The position numbers were made by a program, and so were the translations under genes. Shown here in pieces: positions 47,885-57,528 of a stretch of DNA of 64,000 bases. The DNA is taken from assembly GCF_030272615.1 (NCBI RefSeq), contig NC_081412.1:697722156-697786155 (forward strand), given 5' to 3'. Position 1 is the first letter of the stretch. Each line of letters starts with the position of its first letter. The DNA comes from Cryptomeria japonica (lineage: Eukaryota > Streptophyta > Pinopsida > Cupressales > Cupressaceae). The notes under the pieces were generated by a model that saw only the letters and a program-made list of their open reading frames with translations, made no database searches and was not told where the DNA came from.

Positions 47885-48060
47885 CAAGCAGCGCGTGTGT
47901 GGTTATAAAATTTGAAATGACCACGTACGCGCTTAGGTTTGTTGTTCCCGAGCCTAGTATGTGCTACCTCTAGGAAAATGAGCGTGTATGTGCTACTTAT
48001 AGGAAAATGAGCATGTACGTGCTAATAATTCCTAAAGGACCACACACGCGGTACCTATCA
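47885..48060. repeat. CG-rich subterminal-type repeat cluster
   Basis: Short related words recur: gtgtgtggtt, accacgtacgcgctt, aggaaaatgagcgtgtatgt and aggaaaatgagcatgtacgt (two direct copies 33 bp apart), then accacacacgcggtacc. Clustered short direct and inverted words rich in CpG are typical of DNA-transposon subterminal regions. No terminal inverted repeat was proven. Confidence 0.4.
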
Positions 48061-48149
48061 AAAAAAGTTTTTAAAAAAAAACTGGTTCTTATTTTCCCAT
48101 GAAAGCCACACTTTTTATTTTCTTTTTCCTTCATTTTCTTTCCTAAACC

Positions 48150-48925
48150 ATGAACGGGGTGCTAGATTTCTCCTCTAGACACTATGGATCAAGGTTAGTT
48201 TTTGTTAATTTTTGTCTTTCTTTTCCGTTTGTTCAATTTTTTTACGTTTTGAATTTAATTTCATTAATTTTGATTATTATTTTTTTTCATTTTTTGTTTC
48301 AAAAACCAAATTCTTCCTATCCACAACAAGAACAACCAAATGCACCTCCTAAAAACCAACAAGATACACCCCCAATTTCTCATTTTGACCACACACTTGA
48401 AACACAGGAGCAATTAATTAATCAGTTAGGGAAAATTACATCTAAATCAATAGACTGATTGATAAATTGAAAACATCTGAACTTGAGCATCATCAATCCC
48501 TTGCCACTAGCCTAGAAACATTAGCTAGTGGTGCCATAGCTGTTTCCACACAAATTACCAAATGGGGAAACTTTACGGATCGGTGTCGTCAATTCTATGG
48601 TGAAGGGTTATCATATGAGGGAGTCAAAAACAAAAATATTAGTAAACAAGAAATATGTGCCCTTTTCGTTGATCCTAAAACTGATTAGTCGTTACCTCTT
48701 AATGCAAAGAGGTTTCTCATACATTGGTGTACCAATGTGTAGATGAAGAATCCTTTTTGGCAGAGGTGGTGGATGGTCTTTGATGATCCACCTTGTAATA
48801 ATTATGAGGTGTCATTGTATTTTTTGAGAAAAGTATACTGTGAGTTTGTGCTCAATGTGTGGACAAATTATTTTGACATGAGAGAGCTCCATGGTAGAGA
48901 TGGTGGCTCTGCCCAAGATAGACAT
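48150..48925 (+). pseudogene. Unrecognised broken gene
   Basis: An ATG at 48150 (MNGVLDFSSRHYGSR) is followed by a hydrophobic stretch, then PNSSYPQQEQPNAPPKNQQD. A frameshift near 48455 links to LKTSELEHHQSLATSLETLA (48467-48688). After stops a third piece reads NPFWQRWWMVFDDPPCNNYE and ends in RDGGSAQDRHGARR. The three pieces follow each other without gaps and look like one decayed protein. I do not recognise the family. The nearby CG-rich repeat suggests that it belongs to a transposon. Confidence 0.35.
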
Positions 48926-49164
48926 GGAGCCCGTAGGTGATAGCCCATGGAGAGTCGTTTCTCCCTAGCACCCAAACCCAAGGTGCATTAGGTTGTCTCA
49001 GTAGAGCTGAAAGAGTCGATGGAACTACAGACTCTTTAGGAGGCCACACCATTGACTAGTGCCATCATCCAGCATGGGACGTCATTAGCACACCCTATTG
49101 TATTGGATGATGAGTTATTAGTTGCTCTCACTAGTACATTCGGGCCTAATTTCTGATGGCTAAT

Positions 49165-49450
49165 TATTGGATTTGTGATGACACAACGTCGGACTTCTAA
49201 CCAACTTTACCATCGAAACTCAGTGTCGGGCTTCCCGACAATGCCATTTGCATTGGTAGTCCGACGATGTTATGAACTCCTCCGACGGCGACTATATTTG
49301 CACCACTGGCCACAAATTTTGGTGGATTTCCATCGGATTTCCGATAGATGCTATGTTTTCCCTTCAACGACTATCCGACATGGAAGTGACGTCGGATATA
49401 CAACATCCTTGTCAGATGTTTCATTAATTGTCGTCGGAATTCTGACGACG
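49165..49450. repeat. Region of CCGACG/CGTCGG words (possible CACTA-like subterminal repeats)
   Basis: The words cgtcggac, cccgacaatg, ccgacgatg, tccgacggcgac, tccgacatgg, gacgtcgg and cgtcggaattctgacgacg occur within 290 bp in both orientations. Similar words reappear at about 57.28-57.5 kb. Such arrays flank CACTA-type elements. No CACTA end with a 3-bp target-site duplication was found. The 113-codon frame here is probably an artefact. Confidence 0.4.
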
Positions 49451-49944
49451 AGAGATGATGTGGGTCAAACGGCTTTGTCGTCTGTGAATGAAAGCATTGA
49501 ACGAGTTCTACTTTAAAAAATTGCATAAAACATTTATCATTTATTTGATTCAGTGTTATTTGCAAAAAATGATTATCAATGATATTTCTTTTCTCCAAGA
49601 ATTGTCTAGGATCTTTCCATCAGATAATATGTAACATCGAATGACTAAATATTTTCTTTACAAATGCTTATTTTATTTAATTATTATTTGAGCGTGAATT
49701 AAAATTTATATCTGTACGGAAGCAGAACATACAAGTTGAAGAGTCATGTGCAAGCAAATTTCATAAAAGAAAGCAAGCAAGCATTGTCTTGAATGACAAG
49801 AAAACAAGCTCATCAGCAGCCTAGAAGAGAGGAATTGGAGAAAAGAAGAGGAAAGTGTTAAAGGGTGATAAATAGATAGAGAGTATGCAATACAAATAAA
49901 CAATTTCTGGAGTGTATGATGTCACGTCTCTAATTTATGTCCGA

Positions 49945-50673
49945 AGGGACTAACTGGTTTTGGAGTTCCTACGAAACCTATTGGGCCACGCTTGGAGGAA
50001 ATCAATGTGTTCATGCAAGGAGCACCTTTTTTCTATTATGAGAATGATGCTTTTGCACCAAAGGATATTTGGAAGTCAATATCCAAAAATTTCTATAGTG
50101 TGGAACCAGTGTTGGTGGAGTAGAAGTAATTTTCAGCTCTCAGAAGACCAAGAGGTTATGTACACAATCTCCCAATAGAAGGGTGATTTCAAGCATTGCC
50201 TCTCCACCCATGACTATTCAGGAAGAACTTCCTCAGACAAAGGACTATTGGCCTCCATGGGATGAAAGAAAAAAATTGAAGCATAGACTCTAGATGATGT
50301 GGTGGTGTCCTTCATGAAGAACTCTGCACTATAATTGAAAATTCATGAGGGAAACTACAAGATAGTGAAGAGAAATGCAATCTTGAAAAGTGGGAAGAAT
50401 GGATCTTGGTTTGGGTGGGGCCAAGTCAGGTGGCTCCTCTAGAGGTTGATGAGATAGAAATCATATTAAGATTTGAAAAAGATCACACTCGTGGAACTTC
50501 GTGTGTGACTGATCAATTGCGTTGTTTGGGTAATGCATTCCAAATAGATACAGTTGCTTACCATTTATCTGTCTTGATTAAAGACTTTTATTCTGATGGC
50601 ATTAAATTAAAGTTCTTTCTCTTCTATCTGTTATTGGTGGAGAAGAGGTTGCTTTGCATCGACCTGACCTGCC
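49945..50673 (+). pseudogene. DRM: DRM-type DNA methyltransferase fragment, left arm (sense)
   Basis: DRM proteins (domains rearranged methyltransferase) carry out de novo cytosine methylation guided by small RNAs in the nucleus. In their rearranged catalytic domain, motifs VI-X precede I-V. Here, in order: APFFYYENDAFAPKDIWK, RRPRGYVHNLPIEG, WPPWDERKKL, WILVWVGPSQVAPLEVDEIE, DHTRGTSC, RCLGNAFQIDTVAYHLSVL, then DGIKLK and, in a shifted frame, GEEVALHRP, which enters motif I (SAM binding). This order and wording fit DRM closely. The sequence is continuous, without introns. In-frame stops (for example tga at 50184, ctctag near 50288) and frameshifts make it non-coding. It ends exactly at the centre of the inverted repeat. 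Confidence 0.85.
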
Positions 50674-50700
50674 AATAGGTGGCAGGTCAGGTCGATAGGT

Positions 50701-51430
50701 GGCAGGTCAGGTCGATGCAAAGCAACCTCTTATCCACCAATACTAGATAGAAGAGAAAGTACTTCAATTTAATGCCATCAGGATAAAAGGCTTTAATCAA
50801 GACAGATAAATGGTATGCAGCTATATCTATTTGGAATGCATTACCCAAACACCGCAATCGATCAGTCGCACATGAAGTTCCGCGAGTGTGATCTTTTTCA
50901 AATCCTAATATGAGTTATATCTCGGCAACCTCTAGAGGAGCCACCTGACTTGGCCCCACCCAAACCAAGATCAATTCTTCCCACTTTTCAAGATTGTATT
51001 TCTCTTCATCATCTTGTAGTTTCCCTCATGAATTTTCAATTATAGTGCAGAGTTCTTCATGAAGGACACCAACACTTTGTCTAGAGTCTATGCTTCAACT
51101 TTTTTCTTTGATCCCATGGAGGCCAATAGTCCTTTGTCTGAGGAAGTGCTTCCTGAATAGTCATGGGGGTGGAGAGGTAATGCTTGAAATCACCCTTCTA
51201 TTGGGAGATTGTGTACATAACCTCTTGGTCTTCTGAAAGCTGAAAATTACTTTGAGTCTGCCAACTCTGGTTCCACACTATAGAAATTTTTGGATATTGA
51301 CTTCCAAATATCCTTCGGTGCAAAAGAATCATTCAAATAATAGAAAAAAGGTGCTCCTTGCATGAACGCATTTATTTCCTCCAAGCGTGGCCCAATAGGT
51401 TTCGCAAGAACTCCAAAACCAGTTAGTCCC
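50701..51430 (-). pseudogene. DRM: DRM-type DNA methyltransferase fragment, right arm (antisense)
   Basis: Read on the minus strand it repeats the left-arm homology: VEPELADSK, RRPRGYVHNLPIEG, a stop at the same codon (tca on +, 51190-51192), PWDQRKK, GFEKDHTRGTSCATDRLRCL and DGIKLK. Some residues look more ancestral than in the left arm (GFEKDHTRG versus RFEKDHTRG; TDRLRCLG versus TDQLRCLG). The arms have therefore accumulated changes separately. It has no coding capacity. Confidence 0.83.
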
Positions 51431-51910
51431 TCCGAACATAAATTAGAGACGTCACATCACACACTCCAGACATTGTTTGTTTGTATTGCATACTCTCTAT
51501 CTATTTATCACCCTTTAACACTTTCCTCTGCTTTTCTCCAATTGCTCTCTTCTAGGCAGCTAATGAGCTTGTTTCCATGTCATTCAAGATAATGCTTGCT
51601 TGCACATGACTCCTTCAACTTGTATGTTTTGGTTCCGTACAAATATAAATTTTAATTCACACTCAGATAATAATTAAATAAAATAAGCATTTGTAATGAA
51701 AATATTTAGTCATTCGATGTTACATATTATTTGATGGAAAGATCCTAAACAATTCTTGGAGAAAGGAAACATCATTGATAATCAGTTTTTGCAAATAACA
51801 CTGAATCAAATAAATTAAAAAATGTTTCCTGTAATTTTTAAAAGTAGAACTCGTTCAATGCTTTCATGCACCAATGGCAAAGTTGTCTGACCTACACCAT
51901 TATCCATAAT

Positions 51911-52295
51911 AGAACAAATCAATGTAATAGGCTATTATAAAGAATATTTACAAAAATATGAAAGAAAATTAAATTACCATTACAAACCCATAAACCATTA
52001 AATAGTGAAAATAGATATAAATTTGTAAATGTCTCCCTAAAAACACCACAACCATAACCAAAACAAACAAAATTCTTACCCGCAAAAACTAAGTAGCTGG
52101 TGAGTTGCAAGTCTACAACATCTCTAAGATGATCAAACCGTTTCTTAATTTTGTTCTTCTGATTAGTCAATAGATTTAGTTGCATGTACAAGTTTTCTAT
52201 TTGAGACTTAATAAAGTTCTTGTGAGTAGGAAATTGATTCAGGAGTTACGTGTGAAGAATTTGGCAAAGTAAATGATGACAATCAAACTCAAATT
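51911..52295. other. Spacer between DRM hairpins 1 and 2
   Basis: A 90-codon minus-strand frame (51919-52191) contains no recognised motif. No repeat end was identified. Confidence 0.4.
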
Positions 52296-52296
52296 T

Positions 52297-52530
52297 TATC
52301 TGTCTTGAAAGACTTTGATCCTGATGGCATTAAATTAAAGTTCTTTCTCTATTTTCTGGTGATCTCTGGAGCAGAGGTTGCTTTGCATCGACCTAGGATA
52401 TATTTAACTTGTGTTGTATCTGTGGAAATATGTATCATAGGTCGATGCAAGGCAACCTCTCCTCCACCAATACCAGATAGAAGAAAAAGTACTGTAATTT
52501 AATGTCATCAGGATAAAATACTTTCAAGAC
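52297..52530 (+). pseudogene. DRM: DRM hairpin 2: motif-I region as a short inverted repeat
   Basis: Sense reading gives SVLKDFDPDGIKLKFFLYFL, SGAEVALHRP and CVVSVEI, continuing the DRM order from motif X into motif I just past the end of the large arms. The left arm is 52302-52394, the loop 52395-52438 (it encodes CVVSVEI), and the right arm 52439-52530. The right arm is the reverse complement of the left (aggtcgatgcaaggcaacct). The SAM-binding loop (FSGIGG in DRM) is degenerate. Non-coding, but able to fold. Confidence 0.78.
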
Positions 52531-52670
52531 ATATATTAGGTATAAAAGGAAGCCTACCTTGTCATTTGAAGGGGTCTACCTACAATTCAAGTGATCTCTT
52601 AATTATAAAATCAATTCAATTCCAAGTGAACAAGCAATCAAGCATTGAAGGAGAATTCAAGTTGGTGCAG
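52302..52670. repeat. Hairpin module, copy 1 (direct repeat of 53428-53800)
   Basis: The hairpin plus about 140 bp downstream (attaggtataaaaggaagcc, tttgaaggggtctacctaca, caagtgatctcttaattata) recurs in the same order at 53428-53800. A TATA-like tataaaag sits at 52541-52548, just beyond the hairpin. Confidence 0.8.
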
Positions 52671-53355
52671 GTGCATTTGGAAGACCAAAGGACTCAATGA
52701 AGCCATTAAAGACTTTTGAAGGTCTTAGGAGTGAAGAGCCAATCAATTATGATGTCTTAAGGTCCATTATGGAAAATGTAAGAGTGGAGAAATTGCTTGC
52801 TAAGGAGCAGCAGTAGCAAATCCGCCTTAAGGAGGGGTACATTTTATGATTGACAGTGTTTAGACATTTCAAATGAAAGGTGAATCCATCATCATTTGGA
52901 TGGTATAGTGTTTGGAAGAGGGGTATATATGAGAAACCCTACTTTAAGGGTTTGTGAGAGGCTAAATAAGGGAGTTCGCATCTAAGAAGATTAAAACTTG
53001 TAAATAATTGCATTTCCTTAGTTTTGAATCATATACTTTCCAAAGAAACCTTTTGATAGTAGATTTTGTGTACCATCCTAATCCAAAAAGCATTCATTTT
53101 GTCTACATCCGATAGTCATTGCTAAAATCAGTTTAAAGTGTATTCATTTAGGGAGCTTTCATAAAATATTCTCAACTTACACATCATAAAAGGATCTTAA
53201 AATATTCATTGTTTATAATGATAAGAATTTGGTTGTTCCATACACCTTCCTTTACTATTTTAAAAATATCATCGACCAATATATTGTGTAGCAGTAGTAT
53301 GGAGTGCATTTCATCTATTTTATGCCTAAATATTTCATCATACCAGTTTCTTTTC
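52671..53355. other. Spacer between the two hairpin modules
   Basis: It includes a purine-rich coding-like stretch (52680-52850, gaagccattaaagacttttg) and a line resembling an LTR leader (gagaaaccctactttaaggg, 52931). I could not assign it. A minus-strand frame at 53184-53414 (76 codons) contains DRSPLKRNWYDEIFRHK and HSILLLHNILVDDIFK-like text, faintly like a Harbinger-type transposase C-terminus. Confidence 0.3.
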
Positions 53356-53361
53356 AAAGGT

Positions 53362-53657
53362 GACCGATCGATTGCCATGTTTGGGTAATGCATTCCAAAT
53401 AGATACAGTTTCATACCATTTTTCTATCTTGATTAAAGACTTTTATCTTGATAGCATTAAATTAAAGTTCTTTATCTATTTTCTGGTGATCTTTGGAGTA
53501 GAGGTTACTTTGCATTGACCTGGGATACATTTAACTTGTGTTGTATCTGCGGAAATATGTATCCTAGGATGATGCAATGCAACCTGTAATCCACCAATAC
53601 CAGATAGAAGAGAAAGTACTTTAATTTAAAGTCATCGGGATAAAATTCTTTCAAGAC
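53362..53657 (+). pseudogene. DRM: DRM hairpin 3: motif X to motif I with inverted repeat
   Basis: The sense frame starts upstream of the hairpin with DRLPCLGNAFQIDTVSYHF and continues through IKDFYLDSIKLKFF, GVEVTLH and HLTCVVSAEI. It therefore spans the overlap between hairpin 1 and hairpin 2 and proves that they derive from one gene. The left arm is about 53428-53530, the loop 53531-53556, and the right arm 53557-53657. It is more diverged than hairpin 2 (catcga has become cattga; a stop after TLH). Confidence 0.78.
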
Positions 53658-53800
53658 ATATATTAGGTATAAAAGGAATCCTACCCTATCATTTGAAGGG
53701 GTTTACCTACAATTCAAGTGATCTCTTAATTATAAAATTAATTCAATTCCAAGTAAACAGGAAATCAAACATTCATCAAGAATTGAAGGAGAAATGAAGT
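53428..53800. repeat. Hairpin module, copy 2
   Basis: Direct repeat of 52302-52670, including tataaaag at 53668-53675 and the line caagtgatctcttaattata. The two modules are about 1.13 kb apart, start to start. Confidence 0.8.
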
Positions 53801-54330
53801 TAATAAAGATATTTAACAGAGGAGATATTTAATAAATATATCATCTTTTAAATTAAGAAATGGGCAGGAGATTAAGAATACAAACCTTCCATATTGCACA
53901 CTTCAAGGTATATTCAAATTACAAGTTACATTTATAGGGTCTGTCCTATTCGAGCTAGCTACTATTTCAACACATTCTAACACATGTATCTATTTCTATG
54001 CAATAATTAGTAGTAGCTACATAGACTAGCATGGTACATAAGTTATTTTCTAATAGTACCCTTCATATGCAATTCTTTCAATATTATTTAATTGTATCTA
54101 CCTTCTTAGGTTACGTAAATGGAGATTAGATTAGGTTATGTATCTACTTTCTTGCTCTGTAATTCTCGTTGTGTTTAATAAATTTTTATCCCTTTGGTGA
54201 AAAAAAGGAGGTTGATGATAAATATCTATGTTGTCTATTAGTTTATTCCCATGACAATAAGTGGTTAATGCTGATACAAAGTAACACTAACAGGAAACTT
54301 TGATGACAATCTAGTACACATCACTATTGA
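53801..54330. other. AT-rich spacer
   Basis: No gene or element end was recognised. The text around 54100-54200 (ttgctctgtaattctcg, aataaatttttatccc, aaaaaaagg) could be a retroelement 3' end. Confidence 0.3.
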
Positions 54331-54336
54331 ACTTAC

Positions 54337-54866
54337 CCCTGTCTCATATAACCCTATGTTGGCTAGGCCCCACAATAATTAGAAGATCCTAATTAATATT
54401 GTCCTAAACCTTGCATTGACCATCACAATTTCACAGTGAGTTGAGTTAATTAGTCCAATAGCGAGATTGGGAAAGAGTTTGGTATTGAGTTAGGTGTTGG
54501 TGGAAGGTTTAAGGAGGTACCCTATCATCATAATTAATGTTAGAGAGTGTTGTGTGAAGAAGAATGGCCATGAAAGGAGTGATTTTCCTAAGTGCTTGAG
54601 ACTGTCACAAAAAGTGAGTGTTGCAGCAGTGAATCTTCCTTTGACCTTTGTGTGTTTGGGAGGGTAAAGACTCATGGTGGTATATGTTGAGTGGTTGGAA
54701 GCGTAAAGACCCACATATCAACTATCTACTTTGACATCCTAGGATGGTGTTCACCTACTCTAAAACCTTGTGGGCACTCTCTTTCTGATACTAACATATA
54801 CATAACATGTGCCTCTCATATAAACCTATGTTGGCTAGGCCCCACCATAATTAGAAGATCCTAATC
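54337..54866. repeat. 57-bp direct repeats bracketing ~410 bp
   Basis: tatgttggctaggccccac with aataattagaagatcctaat (54337-54395) recurs at 54808-54866 with few changes. The sequence between has a 74-codon minus frame without motif. It may be part of a decayed retrotransposon. Confidence 0.5.
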
Positions 54867-54869
54867 ACT

Positions 54870-55900
54870 AAAAACACTAGATTCTCCCCTAAAAGGTTGT
54901 TGAGTCATAGAAGGCCTAGCTTGATAGCCCTATAGTCTCTCATACCTAAAATATCCTTGTGTCGATGATGGTGAAATGTGACTACCATATGGTTCCTGCT
55001 ATGCTCTAGACCTTTGTCCCTAATATTGATACTATTGGGTTTTTCTTTGTAAATCATATAGTAAGTCTAAATTATCCTTTGAAGGATGGGGAGGCCTATG
55101 GACACTTTAGTCCCTTCATCAAGGTTACAAACTTCTCTCATGACTCTTGTGTCCTCCCATGTACCTCCTTTTCCATAAGAGACTTTGCCATAGCAACCCT
55201 AAAGTCATTTGGATTGGCCATGTGTAGGAAAACTAAAATTTTGGGCTTTCCACCCCTAATGAAATAATTGACAAGTAACTTGTCTTGAATGTAATATACA
55301 AACTACAAGAACTCCAAAAACTAACTCTCATGTTGAGCCACTATGAAACCTTATTATGTAAATTGTGAAACTCATCTATGCATCTCTGTCAAAAATATTT
55401 TGAAATATAACACACTTTGAAGCACTCCAAAATGGTATCTAGAGAGGGTTTCCAATGTGAGTTGGTGCATTTTATCCTCCCAGTACCACAAGGTGGAATC
55501 AAGTCCTCTAAAAAATTGCATTGAAAATTATTCCTTTAGGTTGCTCACATATAGATGCAACCCAAAGCATAAGTCCTAGCTAAGTAACCAAGACTTATCC
55601 TCAACCCCATTTGTGGATCTTAAAAATGAAGAGGATTGGAGATGAAGCAACTCTAGAATATGAACCTTTGGCTCATGATATGTGCTTGATATAGTCTATA
55701 CCTCTTGTATTTATGCATGATGGGGCTAGGTAATGTGTATTGATCAATATTCTATCTCCTCTATGTGTATTTCCCAAATTCAAGGCGAACTCCTAATAAG
55801 TTCCTAAAATGCAAGTATATGCTCCTCTACTACAAGTGGATCCTCATGGCTTGTAAGGTTTGAGGTCCATACTCGGGCTACTCATCTTGGTGAAAAATCT
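54870..55900 (-). pseudogene. Probable retrotransposon gag-like debris
   Basis: Minus-strand reading, with many stops, gives GLDSTLWYWEDKMHQLTLET, YYIQDKLLVNYFIRG, KILVFLHMANPNDFRVAMAK and SLMEKE. The spacing of a WY..D-like line and a later RG...F.HMANP..F..A...A line resembles gag regions of plant Ty3-type elements. This is a weak resemblance by eye. No LTRs were found. Confidence 0.3.
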
Positions 55901-55912
55901 CAAAGTGATATG

Positions 55913-56232
55913 ACCCTTCCTTCCATTTCCTACACCCTATTTTCTAACCCACACCTCATAACCTTTACCTCACTTCCTATCATTATTACCTTCCATCTCC
56001 CTTTCATATCCCCTATCTTAACCTCCTCCACTTTCCTACATCCTATCCTAAACCTTAACCTCATACACACTTACTTTTACTTCACCTACCTAACCCCATT
56101 CCATCCTTCACATCCTTTTATCTCCCCCATTCACTTTCCTACCTTCCAAACCCCTAACATATCCTAACTTACTCTTTCACCATTACATCCTTCATCACTT
56201 ACCTCCCTATCTTATCCTAACCCACACCTCAT
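55913..56232. repeat. 320-bp tract with no G on the + strand
   Basis: Every base from 55913 to 56232 is A, C or T, rich in words such as cctaac, ccctaac, ttcctac and caccttac. The first G on either side is at 55912 and 56233. The open frame covering it is an artefact. Words such as cctaaac recall the plant telomere C-strand (ccctaaa) but do not form a regular array. Confidence 0.9.
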
Positions 56233-57125
56233 GACCTTATACCTCTCAGCTTCCATTTTATACCACCTTCCTAATGGTACACTTATGCTCCCTTCCAAAT
56301 CACCGACAAAAAATAGCACTTGATCACTACACAATGTTCTCATGGTTTTGTAGCAGGGATTTTCTATCACAACCATATATACCAACACCCATAATTAGGA
56401 TATATTTTACATAATGGCACTCGATCGCGCAGGTTTAGGTCATCCCTCTCCTTAATCAGGATATATTTTAAATATGGAAAGTAGTGTTAATATGTTTCAG
56501 GCTAACTATATTGTTCATTATTTAAAATGCAGTGTTTAATTAATACATGATTGTAGGATTGTTCAATGGTTTAGGTCTTGTAAGAAATTCTTCTTTTAAA
56601 TCAATCATATCATATTACAGAAAGCTCTCATCATCTCTTCTTTTGGCAATTAATCTGATAAATCTATAATAAACTTTTAATCTAAATATTTGAATATGTA
56701 TAACAATGAATTTGTTGATTATACCCTACCTTTTCCTATAGTGATTAAACCCACAGGGAACCTATGTCGGCCTCCCTCCTTCGTGTTCATCGGGGGATGG
56801 CCCCTACCTGCATGTTCCCTATTTTGATCCCCTAATATGTCCCGAGATAGTGAACTAAGATACCTTGGAAGGGCCTTTAGGTAGGCACTCATTCGCTCGA
56901 CCAGGAAGGGACGCTTATGCGAATAGTTGTGGTTGAACCCAACGAAGATGGATGGAGATTCGATAGTGAGTATCTAGGAATTTGGGTTGTTTCCATTGTG
57001 GCTCTGCTTGCTTCTTTAGGTCAATAATTCTCATTTGTTGGGAAAGCACAAAACTGAATCGTACTCCCTCCACTTCTAGCCTTAGCTGCAGAACTGGCTG
57101 GTTTCACACCAATGATCTTCCCCGC
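56233..57125. other. Spacer, nothing recognised
   Basis: aggatatattttac recurs near 56396 and 56458. The GC-richer stretch at 56740-57110 contains gattaaacccacag twice (56744 and 57129). No coding region with a motif was seen. Confidence 0.4.
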
Positions 57126-57144
57126 CACGATTAAACCCACAGGT

Positions 57145-57240
57145 TTGCTATAGAGGCGGGATTTTGTAATGGCAGAGGTGGGACAAAGAGGCGGGAATTT
57201 GTAATGGTAGAGGTCGACGAGACGAAGAGGCGGGATTTAT
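57145..57240. repeat. Short tandem repeat with gaggcggga units
   Basis: The phrase agaggcgggattttgtaatg recurs three times with variation (starting at about 57150, 57188 and 57227), period about 38-39 bp. Unit text includes gcagaggtgggacaaag and gtagaggtcgacgagacgaag. No function inferred. Confidence 0.65.
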
Positions 57241-57269
57241 GAAATGACTTGGTCTTTTTTTTTTTTAAG

Positions 57270-57500
57270 TAATGCACACGATCATTGGAATTTCGACAAA
57301 CGCGGGCACTTTTTCTAAAAAAACCCAAATATCATTGCCAATTCCTTCTCCGTCGAAACCAAATGTTGCATTATCATCAGAATTCTGACAAAATCGGACA
57401 TTTTTCAAAAAAAAATCAAATTTGATCACTATATACCTTCTCTGTCAGAATTTTAGGCCAAATGTATTAGTGTCTAGGTGGCGACAGAGATCCTATTCAA
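57270..57500. repeat. Second region of TCCGTCGRAA/TCNGAAWTTCTGAC-type words
   Basis: Here are tttcgacaaacgcgg, ctccgtcgaaacc, catcagaattctgacaaaat, cggacatttttc, ctctgtcagaatttt and ggtggcgacagag, related to the words at 49.17-49.45 kb. They are read as degenerate subterminal repeats. It could be one side of a transposon whose other side is near 49.2 kb, but this is not shown. Confidence 0.35.
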
Positions 57501-57528
57501 CATATTTGTGTCAGTTTCTTAGGGATAG

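Larger units (their letters stand above)
49450..51910. repeat. Large inverted repeat (two ~1.2-kb arms, 27-bp spacer)
   Basis: The left arm (about 49450-50673) reads in reverse complement through the right arm (50701 to about 51910). Matching pairs run from the outer ends (gaaagcattgaacgagttct at about 49491 versus agaactcgttcaatgctttc at 51847) to the centre (gctttgcatcgacctgacct versus aggtcaggtcgatgcaaagc). The 27-bp spacer contains one more ggcaggtcaggtcgat. The arms differ at scattered positions, so they have diverged since the inversion. A transcript across it would form a very long hairpin. Confidence 0.92.

Noticed and set aside
49175-49516. 113-codon ORF at 49175
   Set aside because: It lies in the CCGACG-rich subterminal-like region and runs into the arm of the inverted repeat; no motif.
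50406-50678. 90-codon ORF as a real DRM gene
   Set aside because: It holds DRM motifs IX and X but is only a fragment with stops upstream and a frameshift before motif I, and ends at the centre of an inverted repeat.
55910-56167. 85-codon ORF over the G-free tract
   Set aside because: A tract without G has few stops on that strand (only TAA), so an open frame is expected; the peptide has no motif.
55913-56232. Interstitial telomere array
   Set aside because: Words like cctaac and cctaaac occur but without a regular 7-bp period, so it is at most a distant resemblance.
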